Positions 38,329-48,402 are shown, counted from the stretch's first letter. The stretch: DNA of 64,000 nucleotides from Pelagomonas calceolata (GCA_918797485.1 CAKKNE010000006.1:806001-870000), one strand, 5' to 3'. Translations and numbers: made by a program. Notes: a model not told the origin generated them from the sequence alone.

Positions 38329-39291
38329 TCAGGCCGATTCGGGAGTAGCGCCGACCCACTGGGACGCCAGGCGCCGCAGCGCGGGCGTCGCCGACGGCGT
38401 GTCGATTGAGGAAGAAGGCGACGCGCGGACCCATCGAGGTGCGGGCAAGGGCGTCGCGTCGACGGCGCCCCGCGCGTTCGTCGAGCCGTAGCCCCCAGAT
38501 GGAGACAGGTCCAACAACAACGCCTCCTCGCAGTCGTCGTTCTTCTTCGGACTCTCGAAGAGCATGTCGGCCGCCATCGGCGCGTGCTTGCGCAGGAAGG
38601 GCGCGGCCCGCGCCGCGCCCGCCGTTCGAGCTCTCAAGAAGGCCTCGAGGCACAGGCCGGAGACGACGACGAAGAGCGCTAAAGAAGCTTCGAAGCCCCG
38701 CGAACAACCGGCTGTGATTCGCGTCCACATTGCAACAACGACGCGGCCCGCGTACGAGGAAGCTTGGATCGAGAGCTTCACGGAACGAGTCGTGAACTGC
38801 GCGACCTTCACGAAACCGCGAGAAGCTACTTTGACGCGCCGCGACATCTCGAAGAGCGTCGAGACGAGGAAGCACATGCCGCCCACGAGCACGGCACACG
38901 CGACGGCCAGCGACGCCCAGAGCGTCGCCGCCATGGCATACAAAGCTTTCGACGCGATGAGCGAGTAGGATCCAGCGACCCGCGCCGTCGAGATGCCGTA
39001 GCCGCCCGCTACTTTCGCGCCGTGCAGGGCGACGCGCGCGCCCTTCAAAGCGGTCTGGCCCACCGTCTCCATATCAGCCTCCATAATCACGGAGCACGGT
39101 GAAGCCGGCCTTTCGTGCAAAGGTAGCACGCCGCCGCGCTGCGCCTTTTGTGATTTCGTCGCGAGCTTGCGGGCGACGGCCTGCTGGCGTTGCAAGGAGC
39201 GTGTCCCCGGCGTGAGGCTGGCCTTGCCTCTTGCGTTGTTTTTGGTAAACGTGACGTCGCCCTCGCGGCGGGCGAGCTGGCCGAGGGCCAT
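38329..39291 (-). CDS. Multi-pass membrane protein, hypothetical
   Basis: 320 residues. A basic N-terminus (ARKLATKSQKAQR) is followed by an amphipathic Ala/Gly-rich part (ALKGARVALHGAKVAGGYG), a strong hydrophobic helix (LWASLAVACAVLVGGMCFLV), a second one (FEASLALFVVVSGLCLEAFL), and a Ser/Thr/Pro-rich tail. The ALKGARVALHGAKVAGGYG type helices recall perilipin-like or reticulon-like membrane-binding repeats, but this is too weak for a name. Upstream alternative start M at about 39084 (MEADMETVGQ) is possible. Confidence 0.6.
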   Translation of the reverse strand: MALGQLARREGDVTFTKNNARGKASLTPGTRSLQRQQAVARKLATKSQKAQRGGVLPLHERPASPCSVIMEADMETVGQTALKGARVALHGAKVAGGYGISTARVAGSYSLIASKALYAMAATLWASLAVACAVLVGGMCFLVSTLFEMSRRVKVASRGFVKVAQFTTRSVKLSIQASSYAGRVVVAMWTRITAGCSRGFEASLALFVVVSGLCLEAFLRARTAGAARAAPFLRKHAPMAADMLFESPKKNDDCEEALLLDLSPSGGYGSTNARGAVDATPLPAPRWVRASPSSSIDTPSATPALRRLASQWVGATPESA

Positions 39292-39885
39292 GGTTGTTTT
39301 TTTGTGTGATGCGGCGGTGGCGGCGGCGGCGAGCTGGGACGGCGTCCGGCGGCGGCGTCTGTCGCGGCGCGGGTGCGTTTCAGGGCTGCGAAGGGAGCTG
39401 TTGCTGTTCCGCTGTTTACGGCGCCTAGAGCGTCCAGCGGTGTCGCGTCTGCTGCTGTACGCGGCGGTGTCGCTGTCTGCTGCGCCACGGACGGCTTTAT
39501 GTGCTGTGAAACTGCCGAGCGTCGCGGTACAGCGGTGATAAAAAAATCAGCCTTGTGAAACGGGCTAAACCCGCACGGTCCATGTGGTCTATCGGTCCTC
39601 TCAGCCGGTGAATGTCGGGCCCGGGACCCCTCGCCGAGAGACCTCGGCGTGGGACACGTCGCAACCGCCGCTTCTAGGGATACATTACTTTAGGGAGAGC
39701 AGCGCGCCTGTGTCTCGCGGTAAAGCTGCCGCGCGGACCGCCAGAGCCAGGGGGCAGCCCACGAAACCTCGTCGAGGACCGCCCGACGCCGTCGCCGCGG
39801 CAGCGCCCCACGAAAAAGTCCTGAAGAGGGCCGCCACCGCCTGCAGCACACAAGCCACCGGAAGGCAGGCGCCGCACACGCCACG
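39292..39885. promoter_or_regulatory. 594-bp divergent upstream region
   Basis: Between the membrane protein gene and the TTMRDC-repeat gene. Includes a GCGGTGGCGGCGGCG tract near 39308-39330; no GCTAGTG box, no protein-like open frame that I can support. Confidence 0.4.
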
Positions 39886-40863
39886 ATGATCGGCGGCTCG
39901 CAAGTCGCCTCCTGGGAGGTCTATCCCCGGAAGCACGCCGACCCCGACGCCAAGAAGCAGATGGCTGGCGCCGGCTCCACCACTGGTGAAAGGGCGAGTT
40001 TCAACTACGGCCATGAAATGAACTACACGAGTCAGATGACCGACGACATGAAATTAGCTTGCGGCCATGCTGCTTCTCGCGATCTAGTCGGCGAAGCCAA
40101 GGAAAGGAAGGAGCTGCGACAACGACTCAGTCGCCACAGTGGCCCTGTCGGTTTTAAAGCAGACAATTTACCGGTGGACTACTCGCAAGTCGGCTCCATG
40201 CCCAACATCATCTGGGACCGGGACCACCGCTCCCCAAACATGAAGGGCGACTACTACCATCGACCGAGACCCTACAGATACGACGACAATGGCGTATGTG
40301 CGTCTCGTACTACGATGCGCGACTGCATGGACGGCGGCCTCGACCCGAACGGACGAGGGGCCAAGTCGCCCGAATATAAAGATTACGATCCGAAAGAACT
40401 GAAAATGAAGTTAAGTCGTAATGTACATAAGGAAGGGGATGGGCACTGGTACGGCTACTCGAAGCGACTGTCCACACCACCTCGGTTCCCCTCACCACGT
40501 AGTAGAAGAGAAAAGGGCAGTCACTACGTCTCCTCCATCGGCGCGACGCTGTTTCCGAGTGAAGACAGGATCTTCGGCACGACGATGCGCGACTGCATGG
40601 AGGGCGGCGTGCATGGGAACAAGCAGAGTGAAATAGGTGCGGGGTCGAAGCCGTCGTACCCGCGCATCGGGCTGGAGTTCGATTACGAGCCCTTCTCGTT
40701 AGCAATGCCGTCGCATTTTGAAGATTATAAGGGTGGGAGGATTCCTGGTGAGGCTTTATTAGATTCGGCCAAGAGGGACTTCTGGAAGGTCGGGCGGCTG
40801 AAGTCGTTGGTGAAGCACCAGGACGGTAGTTCTCCGCCGGCGTCGCGCGACGGGCCGCGCTAG
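39886..40863 (+). CDS. Protein with TTMRDCM-GG repeats, hypothetical
   Basis: 325 residues. Two copies of a distinctive motif, RTTMRDCMDGGLDPNG at about 142 and GTTMRDCMEGGVHGNK at about 231, each followed by a Pro/Tyr-rich stretch (YKDYDPKELKMKLSR; YPRIGLEFDYEPFSLAMP). The protein is rich in Tyr, Arg, Asp and Gly, lacks targeting signals, and looks like a structural or microtubule-associated protein with an extended form. I do not recognise the family. The SF-assemblin gene elsewhere in the window shows that cytoskeletal genes are present, but no link can be drawn. Confidence 0.7.
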   Translation: MIGGSQVASWEVYPRKHADPDAKKQMAGAGSTTGERASFNYGHEMNYTSQMTDDMKLACGHAASRDLVGEAKERKELRQRLSRHSGPVGFKADNLPVDYSQVGSMPNIIWDRDHRSPNMKGDYYHRPRPYRYDDNGVCASRTTMRDCMDGGLDPNGRGAKSPEYKDYDPKELKMKLSRNVHKEGDGHWYGYSKRLSTPPRFPSPRSRREKGSHYVSSIGATLFPSEDRIFGTTMRDCMEGGVHGNKQSEIGAGSKPSYPRIGLEFDYEPFSLAMPSHFEDYKGGRIPGEALLDSAKRDFWKVGRLKSLVKHQDGSSPPASRDGPR

Positions 40864-40952
40864 ATAGTCGTCGTCGGGGTAAGGAGGGGTCGCGTTCTTT
40901 CTTGTGCTGGGGTTTCGCGAGGCACGACGTCGCGCCGATGGCGTAAATAAAA

Positions 40953-40976
40953 GTACTAGTATGTCGAGATGCTAGC
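40953..40976. promoter_or_regulatory. Weak GCTAG box
   Basis: ACTAGTATGTCGAGAT then GCTAGC, a poor match, 145 bp upstream of the ATG at 41121. Preceded at 40935 by GCGCCGATGGCGT. Confidence 0.25.
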
Positions 40977-41120
40977 ATAGCTTGGGATTAGGCTCGCGCC
41001 GGTAGCGAATCCATACGCTGCCGATCGAAGGCGTACATTCCTCAGCAGTGGCGAGCGCCGGCGCAGCGGTCCGACGTAGCCGCGCGTCCCAGCGGCGCCG
41101 CCTCAAAAGCAACTCCTACG

Positions 41121-42912
41121 ATGCCAGAGGTAATAGAAGCCGCGGCCGCGACGAGCGTCGCGTCGGCCGGCGTCGCGGCGGAGGTGACAGCCGCGCCAGC
41201 CGAAGAAACGACAAATGACGAGCCCATGTTAACACCAGTGGAACAACTATTTCAAGCGATAAAAATGGGCGCCGACGCCGACGCCATCGTCGCGAAACTC
41301 ACAGTACCGAACCCCAGAGAACTAGTGCAGTCAAGAGACGCCCAGGGCCACACGACGGCGCACTGGGCTGCTAAGAGAGGAGAACCTTGGCTCTTACGAT
41401 TATTACTAGACAAAGGCGCGTCCGTGAGTGCCGCGAGCGAGGACGACGTCGGCATGCGGCCGCTGCACTGGGCGTGCACGGAAGGTAGGATGGCCTGCGC
41501 CCGACTACTTGTTGATCGAGGTGCTGATGTCAATGCGAGGGACAAGCAGGGCTGCACGCCGCTGGTCGTGGCCGCGCAGTGGGGGCAAGCCGATGCCGCT
41601 GCTTATTTAATTAAGGTAGGCGCCGATTTTCGAATTTTCGACCGGCACGACGATTCGGCTTTACATTGGGCGGCCTATAAAGGTAACGTCGAGATTGTGG
41701 GGTTATTGCACCACCTCGGTCTACCGTTAGATGATGCGGACGGCTACGGGCAGACGCCCTTGCATCTAGCATCTTTACGAGGCAATTTGGGCGTCTGCGA
41801 ATATCTGCTGGTGGACGCCGTCACAACCACGAAGACGCGACTCGACCCGGTCGACAAAAATCAGAAAAGACCAGTAGACCTCGCGACGGAAAAAGGCCAT
41901 AGACACGTCGTCCAGTTCCTCAACAGACAAAGACCGGTCTGCGAGCGGGGTGTCAAAGCGTTCGTCCAGGACAACATGTCGCTGGGAGCGTGCATCCGCA
42001 TGTGTATTGCCGGCGAGAAGGCGCGGTTCCCCTGGTGCGCCATGGTCTGTAACAAGCTCCTGGCGTCGTTCATCTACTTCTTTCTATTTCTCAACGCGGA
42101 GTTTAATCCGGATAGTGATAAAGGCGCGGCGACGCACCCGTTCGACATTCCCGTGGCGCGCTGTGCATGAATCAATTCACATGCACCCGACTTACTGGTT
42201 GATTTGTGCACAGGTATGGGTCCACGCCGCCGCGTTTAACCTACATGTGGTGGTCTGGTGTTCGTTTATTTTATGTTGGTTGGGCGATCCTGGAGTCATA
42301 AAAGGTACTACGGCCGAAGTCGAGTTAACGAAAGCTTATGATGCTTATTTTGATCGACTCGTGACCGGAGAACGGGACGACGACGCGGTACCTGTCAAGC
42401 TCGACCATTCGTGCCACATCGTACGACCTTTGCGGTCGAAGCATTGCCGCGTCAGTAGGCAGTGCGTCGTCGGCTTCGACCACTACTGCCCTTATGTGGG
42501 GACCACTGTGGGTTTGCAGAATTACCGGTGGTTTTATCTCTACTGCGTGTCGTTCACGCTGGCGGCGCTGCAGTGGGAATGTCTCGCTATCTCATACGTG
42601 AAGACATACACGGTGTCGTGGCTATTCTACGGGGCCATGGCGTGGTTCGTTTTGTTTATTATGTTCGGCTTTGCCATGATCACCTATCACACTCAATTAG
42701 TATTGTCGAACCTAACAACAAATGAGCACATGAACATGGGCCGCTACGAGCACTTCCGGGATAGCAATGGCATGGTGCGGAATCCCTGGGACTGCGGTGT
42801 TCTCGGGAATCTGAGCGACCGGTTCCTGCCGCCTCGCGTGGACGACCTGCCTGTGGTCAAGCACTCGTTCATGGATGCGGACGTGAAGAAGCCGCTGCTG
42901 GCGAAGGCCTAG
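41121..42912 (+). CDS. Ankyrin-DHHC palmitoyltransferase, DHYC variant
   Basis: Exons 41121-42152 and 42214-42912 give 576 residues. Five ankyrin repeats (GHTTAHWAAKRGEPWLLRLL; MRPLHWACTEGRMACARLLV; DSALHWAAYKGNVEIVGLLH) fill 70-280, then membrane helices, the Cys-rich domain CRVSRQCVVGFDHYCPYVG with the active site DHYC at 433-436, and two more helices. This order matches Akr1/HIP14 (ZDHHC17/13), which S-palmitoylate proteins at Golgi and endosomes. DHYC instead of DHHC also occurs in yeast Akr1, which is active. The intron falls between the first helices and the join (DIPVWVHAAAFNL) is in phase 0. Confidence 0.93.
42153..42213 (+). mobile_element. Minimal introner-type intron, 61 nt
   Basis: Inverted ends CTGTGCATGAATCAA at 42161-42175 and TTGATTTGTGCACAG at 42199-42213 match the family end with few changes. 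Flanking 8-mers (GTGGCGCG, GTATGGGT) have diverged. Only about 23 bp separate the two ends, so this is a nearly bare pair of TIRs. Confidence 0.85.
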
Positions 42913-42973
42913 GTCTTTCTAAGAATTTTTACGATTAAACGATGCGTCGACGGCGTGAGGAGGAGGGGGCGTC

Positions 42974-44194
42974 TCACAATTCGTCCGAGCCACCGGATGA
43001 CGGTGGGAAGATCCGCAGGAGGTACCTGTTCTTGGCGAAGACGTCGTGCTGGTCGAAGGCGCCGGGTTCGCGCGTGACGTAGTGGTACCAGATGCGATTC
43101 GAGTAGGCGTCGGGGTGCTGCCCCGGGATGTTCAGCAGGTCGACGGTGCCGACCGGGCCCATCGTGCCGTCGGGGTGTGCTCTCATCGCCTCCGCGAAGG
43201 GGTTCAGCCCCCGGGACTGCTCGGCGGGTTCGACGCGCCAACCGCTTGTAGGATCCAGCCCGCTTGCATCCAGCCCGCTCGTGCCGGACGCGAAGAGCCG
43301 CCGGGTGAGCGTGTCCTCGCCGCGATGCGCCGCCGTGACGAAGATGGGGAATCTCGCGTCTTGGTGCCGCTCGCCCTCGTAGTGGACCTGTATTGCCCAG
43401 AGCAAGTTGAACGTGTCGCGCCAGAGACATGTATACGGGAGAAACCTGCCCGTTATTTCCGCGTCGAGTATCTCCTCCCGCGAGATCGGCTTGCCCCGCC
43501 GGACAGCGCAGCCGTCGCCTTCCCACGTCGCGTCGTAGAGACCCGGGTGCTCCGCGAGCCACAGCGTCGGGGGCTCCCTAAGCCATTCTTCATCGGGTAC
43601 GTCAGTCATATAGAAGTGGTAGGACATCTTGTGCGTCGAAACTTGTAGCCACCCGCCCTGGAGCTCGAGGAGCTCGTGCTCTTTGACCTCGGGGCCGATG
43701 AGCTGCAGGTGCACGCGTTCGACGCGCGGGAGAAACACCCGCAGGTATGTCGCGAAGATACTGAAATATCCGTCGTGCGGGACGCCCATGTCCTCGCGCC
43801 AGGACGCAAAGCCGGCCAGGTGTACGACGACGGGCGCGCTCCGCTCCTTGAACGCGTCGTCGCCGAGGGCGAGGCGCAGCGCGTGGGCGATGGTCGCCGC
43901 GCCCGTGTACTCGGTCGAGGTTTCGAGCCACTCCATCTTAATCGCTCGGTAGAGGATGTCATTTTTCGCACGCGCCTTGAATTCAACGAGCGCGTCGTCC
44001 CAGTTGTCGACGAGCGGGTTGTAGTCGTCCGGGATCGCCTTGGCGCTCGCGGGCCTCGTGTTCCACAAAGCCGCGCATATCGCAGCGGCCGCGACGAGAG
44101 CGATGCGGCGCCCAAAGTTGTGAGCTTGGCCCCCGCGGCGGCGGCGCCGTGCCGCGGCCGCAGCTTTGGCGCCTAGCGATCCTCGCGCAGGCAT
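42974..44194 (-). CDS. Membrane protein with MSS51-C-like domain
   Basis: 406 residues. A basic N-terminus (RRRRRGGQAHNFGRRI) precedes one hydrophobic helix (ALVAAAAICAALW). The soluble part contains VVVHLAGFASWRED, then YLRVFLPRVERVHLQLIGPEV, the strand pattern of the C-terminal domain found in MSS51-type and many plant/algal proteins of unknown function. No MYND finger is present. The end (RIWYHYVTREPGAFDQHDVF) is not familiar. Possibly mitochondrial or plastid membrane, with the soluble domain on one side. It shares its upstream region with nothing; the next gene is the nuclease-helicase in the same direction. Confidence 0.6.
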   Translation of the reverse strand: MPARGSLGAKAAAAARRRRRGGQAHNFGRRIALVAAAAICAALWNTRPASAKAIPDDYNPLVDNWDDALVEFKARAKNDILYRAIKMEWLETSTEYTGAATIAHALRLALGDDAFKERSAPVVVHLAGFASWREDMGVPHDGYFSIFATYLRVFLPRVERVHLQLIGPEVKEHELLELQGGWLQVSTHKMSYHFYMTDVPDEEWLREPPTLWLAEHPGLYDATWEGDGCAVRRGKPISREEILDAEITGRFLPYTCLWRDTFNLLWAIQVHYEGERHQDARFPIFVTAAHRGEDTLTRRLFASGTSGLDASGLDPTSGWRVEPAEQSRGLNPFAEAMRAHPDGTMGPVGTVDLLNIPGQHPDAYSNRIWYHYVTREPGAFDQHDVFAKNRYLLRIFPPSSGGSDEL

Positions 44195-44423
44195 GTTTCA
44201 GACGATCCTCAGGAGTCAAAGCTTGTAGTCTAAGAGGACTTAAGTTTCTTCCACTAGGGAGTAGCCGGCCGCAGAGGTTATTCAGTGGGTTGGCCTGGGT
44301 GTATCCGAGAAGCCGTGGTAGAACGGGACGCGTTTTATGGGTGAAAGCCGCACAAACCATGCAGCAAAAACCCGTCTTGCAATACTTCCACAACTCTAAC
44401 AAAACTCCACAAATAAAAACTTA

Positions 44424-47400
44424 TCAAGGCTCCCCAGCCACCGACTCGTCCGCGACCACGGTATCGACCGCCAACTCCCTCAATCTCGAAAGCACGGCAA
44501 GCTCCCTCATCCGATCCAACGACGACGCGGCCCCGTCCGCCAAATCCGGCGCCGCCACAAGAACGGCCAAACATTGAGCTCGGGACAGCGCCACATTGAG
44601 CCGTCGCACGTCCAGCACGAAGGCCACGCCCCGACCGCCCGACGCGACGCTATCTTCATCGTCATCTTGCTGGGACGGCGGCGCACATAGAGAAGCCACA
44701 ACCACGGGCGCCTCCCTCCCTTGAAACCGGTCCACGGTGCCCACGCGGACGCGACGGATCCCTCTCTGTACCAAAGCCGCTTCGACGGCCCGGACGTGCG
44801 CGTTGTAGGGACATACGACGAGAATATCATCGGTAGACAGGGGACGCGACGAAGATCCGTCTTCCAAATGTCGCTGGAGCAATTCAGCGACCACAGAGGC
44901 CACGACGGCCGCCTCTTTTTGGTTGGACGTCGACGATCTATAAGAACCATCATCAGCCACGTCGACGATAGCCAATCCAGCACAAGCTCGCAATAGACCC
45001 GTGCCCTCGGACAGCACCCTTTGTTCAGCGAGGGGGTGCGCCTTTAGTTTGCCGTTATACATGAGCTCGGAAATAGCGCCACAGAGTAAGGGGTGCAACC
45101 GATACGTCACGCCCAGAAACACACCTCGATCCTCGGACAACTCCTCGCCGCCGACATAGTGCTCGAGGCACGATGAAGCGCCTCCCTCGTCGTGCGCGCC
45201 CCGACAGGGTGCGGGCAATTGCGCCTGGTCTCCCAGGAGTACAATTCTAGAAGCACACGACGCCATCGCCGCGAGGTTCGCGGCGGGCACCTGGCCCGCC
45301 TCGTCGACAAACAAGTAATCGAACGCACCGACGGCGTCGTCCCTTGCGAGGGCCCAGGCCGTCGCGCCCAGCAACACGGGCAAGTCCGTATCTGAAAGTT
45401 CCTTGGCGAGCTTCGCGTCCCAGCGCGGTTTGGTGATCACGTTCGAACGCTGGGCCAGTGCGGTTTCCGGATCGTCACTCGAGGCTCGTCGTCTCGAACC
45501 GACCTTGACGCACATTACGTCACAGTCGATCTTATCCAACGCTTTTGAGAGGCAGTGGGCGATGGTCGCGTGGCCCGGCGCGGCCACGGCGACGCGCTTG
45601 CCGTCCCTCATGAGAGCAGCTAGCGCTTCTGCCGCTAACCGTGTTTTTCCGGTGCCCGGCGGGCCCTGCACGGCCAGCACCGAACCTTTTTGTAATGATC
45701 GGATGGCCTCGACCGCCGAGCCGTCGAATGGTTTTAACAGATCACCTTCAGTCTTCACGTCGACAAAAGTAGGTCTTTCACGAGACACAAACGACCGCAA
45801 CACACTCGTAGAAGACGACTCCAATAATCCGCGAAGATTCCTGGAAATCGCCGCCGGTAGCGGCGCGGGATTGACGTAGTCGTCGGGAATGATAGAACAC
45901 GTGTTAGGTACCTCGTTGCATAGTACTTGTACTTTGCCTCTCACCAAATCGACGTCGACAATTGACGCCCTACTCGACGTGAACGCCTTGTCATCTCTCA
46001 GAGCCACGGCGTCGCCGCCCTGCAGCTTCGTGATTTGCGGTGTACTAAACGACAGTTCGAAGACGGACCGCGTGCCCCGCTTCACCGGCTCCTGCACGAG
46101 TGTCGGTTTCGAGCACCCACCTAAGCATCTTTCATCCTCACTCAGGTCCCAAGCAGGGGCGTCGAGCCAGTCCCGTCTTTGTCTCCACACCGGCCTTTGT
46201 TCCCGCCTATGATAATCGACCCAGGAAGACGCCACAACTGGTAACTGGGATCGTAGTATGTCCTCCTCGAGCAGGTCCTTTTCCTTATCCTCCTCTGATT
46301 GAGGTAGAGCCTCCTCGACCTCCTCCTCTGAACGAGCGATGGGAAATGCTTCTCTGATCCAATCGACTAACTCGGCCGTCGACTCGCAGTCGTCGCGGTT
46401 GTAGGCCACTAGCTCGTCCAATAACGCCGGATTCTTGTCAGCTAGCCACAGCTCGTAGCCTACCACAGACCCGACCGCATCATTAACTTCCGAGTTGTTC
46501 CGTTTCCCTCGGTAGAGCTTCTCGACGTTCTTGAGCGAGTAGCGCGGCTCTCCCACAAGCAACGTGCGCTTCACTACCGAGTACAAGTCGACGAAGGCGC
46601 CCCTCGCGCCCAGCGATTCGAGCTTTCGTTCAAGCTCAGCGTCGCCAGCGGCGACGCGTCTCAAAGCGCTTCGTTCATAAGCACCGTAGTGGTAGGCGTG
46701 GGCTCGCCCCTCGCTCGCCTCGAAGCGCTGCTCTATCGACTCGACGAAGCACCGACACGCTTCTCGTTCAGCGATAGCGTCATGAGCCCACGCCGCGTCA
46801 AACGCCAGCGTCCCGTTCTCTCTGTGAGCGATGCCCCACAGGTACTCCCTACCTCTCGGACCGCCTAGCAACGGGTCGCCTTCCAGGTCGAAGTAGCAGT
46901 CTAGGGGATGTTCTTCGGGTAACGGGCAGACGCGTCGCGGTTTGTGCTCGTTCAGCAGAATGCGCCGGACGTCATCAGCTCGCAACCCTTTCGGCGAGAG
47001 GGGCCACCAGGCCACTCCATTATCATTTGATCGCTGGAGTAACGCCTGGGCCCGCAATCGACGTAGCGCGTCTCCCCTGACACCCGGTATGCGTCTCGAG
47101 GGCTTCAACTCGGCCAATTGCTGGCCCGTGGCCACGCCCTCCCGCTTCAGAGCTCGCGCTTGCCTCGACGTTAACCCGGCACACGCCGTAAACAAGTCGT
47201 CGCGCTCCACTAACAGCTGAGACGCTAAGGAGGCCCACCGGCCATGCGCGTCTTTGGGCGCGTCGCCGCGCGGTAGAGGCGCGTTCTGAACGACCCAAGG
47301 CTCAGGACAATCATCAAAACGGTCCGCGAAGCTCAAAAAGCGGCCTCGCAAGCGGCGCCAATGAGCGGCATAGGTCGGTAGATGTATCCTACGAGTATGT

Positions 47401-48044
47401 TCCAACGGCGCGCCGCCACCTAACACCAGAGTAGCAAAAGGTGAGACATCAACGTCCAACTCTTCTAATAATTCAGCGTAGCAGCAGAGCTGGGCGACGT
47501 GCGCCGGCGTCGCGGACCGCGAGAGCTTTGCGTCGAATATCGACCACTGACTCCCCTCACGAACGAGGAAGTCCGGCGCGCCCACGAATCTATCTGTTGA
47601 TAATGGAGCCTGGTAGATGATGTCTGCATTTGTATGTAGCGCTTCGAGGGTCTCTGCCGTGCCGGTCGCGCGGAGTGTTCCACCACTCAAATCGACTACA
47701 CTTTTGTCTCGGAACAATTCTTTCGAAACCTGCCGCTCCCAGGCGTCGCCCTTCCGCGCTAATAGTAGGGAGAAGCCGTCCGGCGGGTCTCTTCGTGCTT
47801 CCAATCGTTCGCGGTCGGCACCGCTCGCCGTTGTTAGTGCGGCGTCGAGCCAGGCCGCGAAGGGCGAGCGCGAGAAGCGCAGCACGGACGTCGCCGACCA
47901 CCTTGTCTCGCGCAGCGCTTGCTCGTCCTGCGCCGCCGGCAAGGCTGATTTCCGGCGCAGCGCAGCCCTCTGGATGCGCTGCAGCGCCCGCGCCGGTTTC
48001 AGCCAGGCGCACAGCATGAGCAGTGCCCGCAGAGTCCTGCGCAT
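44424..48044 (-). CDS. RecB-like nuclease / DEDD exonuclease / SF1 helicase, TM0106 family type
   Basis: 1,206 residues in one uninterrupted frame. Order: an N-terminal targeting-like stretch (MRRTLRALLMLCAWLKPARA), a PD-(D/E)XK RecB-like nuclease near 50-200 (VGAPDFLVREGSQWSIFDAK), helix-hairpin-helix-like segments (LTSRQARALKREGV), an RNase H-like DEDD exonuclease near 385-580 (DCYFDLEGDPL; VAYNRDDCESTAELVDWI) and a Dna2/UPF1-type SF1 helicase with Walker A GPPGTGKT at 794-801, DEAGQV, and later VGTVDRFQGREAPVVV and LNVALSRAQ. This architecture is known from bacteria (TIGR03491/TM0106 type). No intron, while many neighbours have them. Probable DNA repair enzyme of plastid or mitochondrion; bacterial origin is inferred. 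Confidence 0.88.
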   Translation of the reverse strand: MRRTLRALLMLCAWLKPARALQRIQRAALRRKSALPAAQDEQALRETRWSATSVLRFSRSPFAAWLDAALTTASGADRERLEARRDPPDGFSLLLARKGDAWERQVSKELFRDKSVVDLSGGTLRATGTAETLEALHTNADIIYQAPLSTDRFVGAPDFLVREGSQWSIFDAKLSRSATPAHVAQLCCYAELLEELDVDVSPFATLVLGGGAPLEHTRRIHLPTYAAHWRRLRGRFLSFADRFDDCPEPWVVQNAPLPRGDAPKDAHGRWASLASQLLVERDDLFTACAGLTSRQARALKREGVATGQQLAELKPSRRIPGVRGDALRRLRAQALLQRSNDNGVAWWPLSPKGLRADDVRRILLNEHKPRRVCPLPEEHPLDCYFDLEGDPLLGGPRGREYLWGIAHRENGTLAFDAAWAHDAIAEREACRCFVESIEQRFEASEGRAHAYHYGAYERSALRRVAAGDAELERKLESLGARGAFVDLYSVVKRTLLVGEPRYSLKNVEKLYRGKRNNSEVNDAVGSVVGYELWLADKNPALLDELVAYNRDDCESTAELVDWIREAFPIARSEEEVEEALPQSEEDKEKDLLEEDILRSQLPVVASSWVDYHRREQRPVWRQRRDWLDAPAWDLSEDERCLGGCSKPTLVQEPVKRGTRSVFELSFSTPQITKLQGGDAVALRDDKAFTSSRASIVDVDLVRGKVQVLCNEVPNTCSIIPDDYVNPAPLPAAISRNLRGLLESSSTSVLRSFVSRERPTFVDVKTEGDLLKPFDGSAVEAIRSLQKGSVLAVQGPPGTGKTRLAAEALAALMRDGKRVAVAAPGHATIAHCLSKALDKIDCDVMCVKVGSRRRASSDDPETALAQRSNVITKPRWDAKLAKELSDTDLPVLLGATAWALARDDAVGAFDYLFVDEAGQVPAANLAAMASCASRIVLLGDQAQLPAPCRGAHDEGGASSCLEHYVGGEELSEDRGVFLGVTYRLHPLLCGAISELMYNGKLKAHPLAEQRVLSEGTGLLRACAGLAIVDVADDGSYRSSTSNQKEAAVVASVVAELLQRHLEDGSSSRPLSTDDILVVCPYNAHVRAVEAALVQRGIRRVRVGTVDRFQGREAPVVVASLCAPPSQQDDDEDSVASGGRGVAFVLDVRRLNVALSRAQCLAVLVAAPDLADGAASSLDRMRELAVLSRLRELAVDTVVADESVAGEP

Positions 48045-48402
48045 CGACTGCCCGGAGCGGCGCGCCTGGCCCTACTGCAGAGCCAGCTGTAAAGGTCGCT
48101 GCACTGCGGCCCCGCGGTCGGCGATGCGTTCACAGCGACTGCAGAGCTTCGTGAGGAGTGCGAGGTATGTCTCAAGGCATCATAGCTGGCCAGTGGCGCG
48201 GACGCGGCCAGCCAAAACTCAAATTATCTAGCGGCATGTAACACACTAGCAATTTCGGCTTTTAGGCGTTTGGTAGCCTGTAGGGGCTCCGCCCACTAGT
48301 TCTAGCACCGTAACAATTACTTGGTAGCCTGTTGGCAGGTTCCCAGCTCATAGAACTCGACGCGCAGTTGAGAAAGACAAGTGTTAAACCGCGCCCACGG
48401 AC
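48045..48402. promoter_or_regulatory. Intergenic with GCTAG box and short direct repeats
   Basis: 358 bp. Box at 48227-48250; TTGGTAGCCTGT occurs at 48270 and 48321. Nothing else recognised. Confidence 0.4.
48227..48250 (-). promoter_or_regulatory. GCTAGTG...GCTAGA box
   Basis: Minus strand: GCTAGTGTGTTACATGCC then GCTAGA, about 185 bp upstream of the nuclease-helicase ATG at 48044. The bacterial-type gene thus carries the local promoter signal. Confidence 0.55.

Noticed and set aside
48265-48335. TTGGTAGCCTGT pair as terminal repeats of an insertion
   Set aside because: Only 12 bp shared, direct, 51 bp apart, with no flanking duplication.
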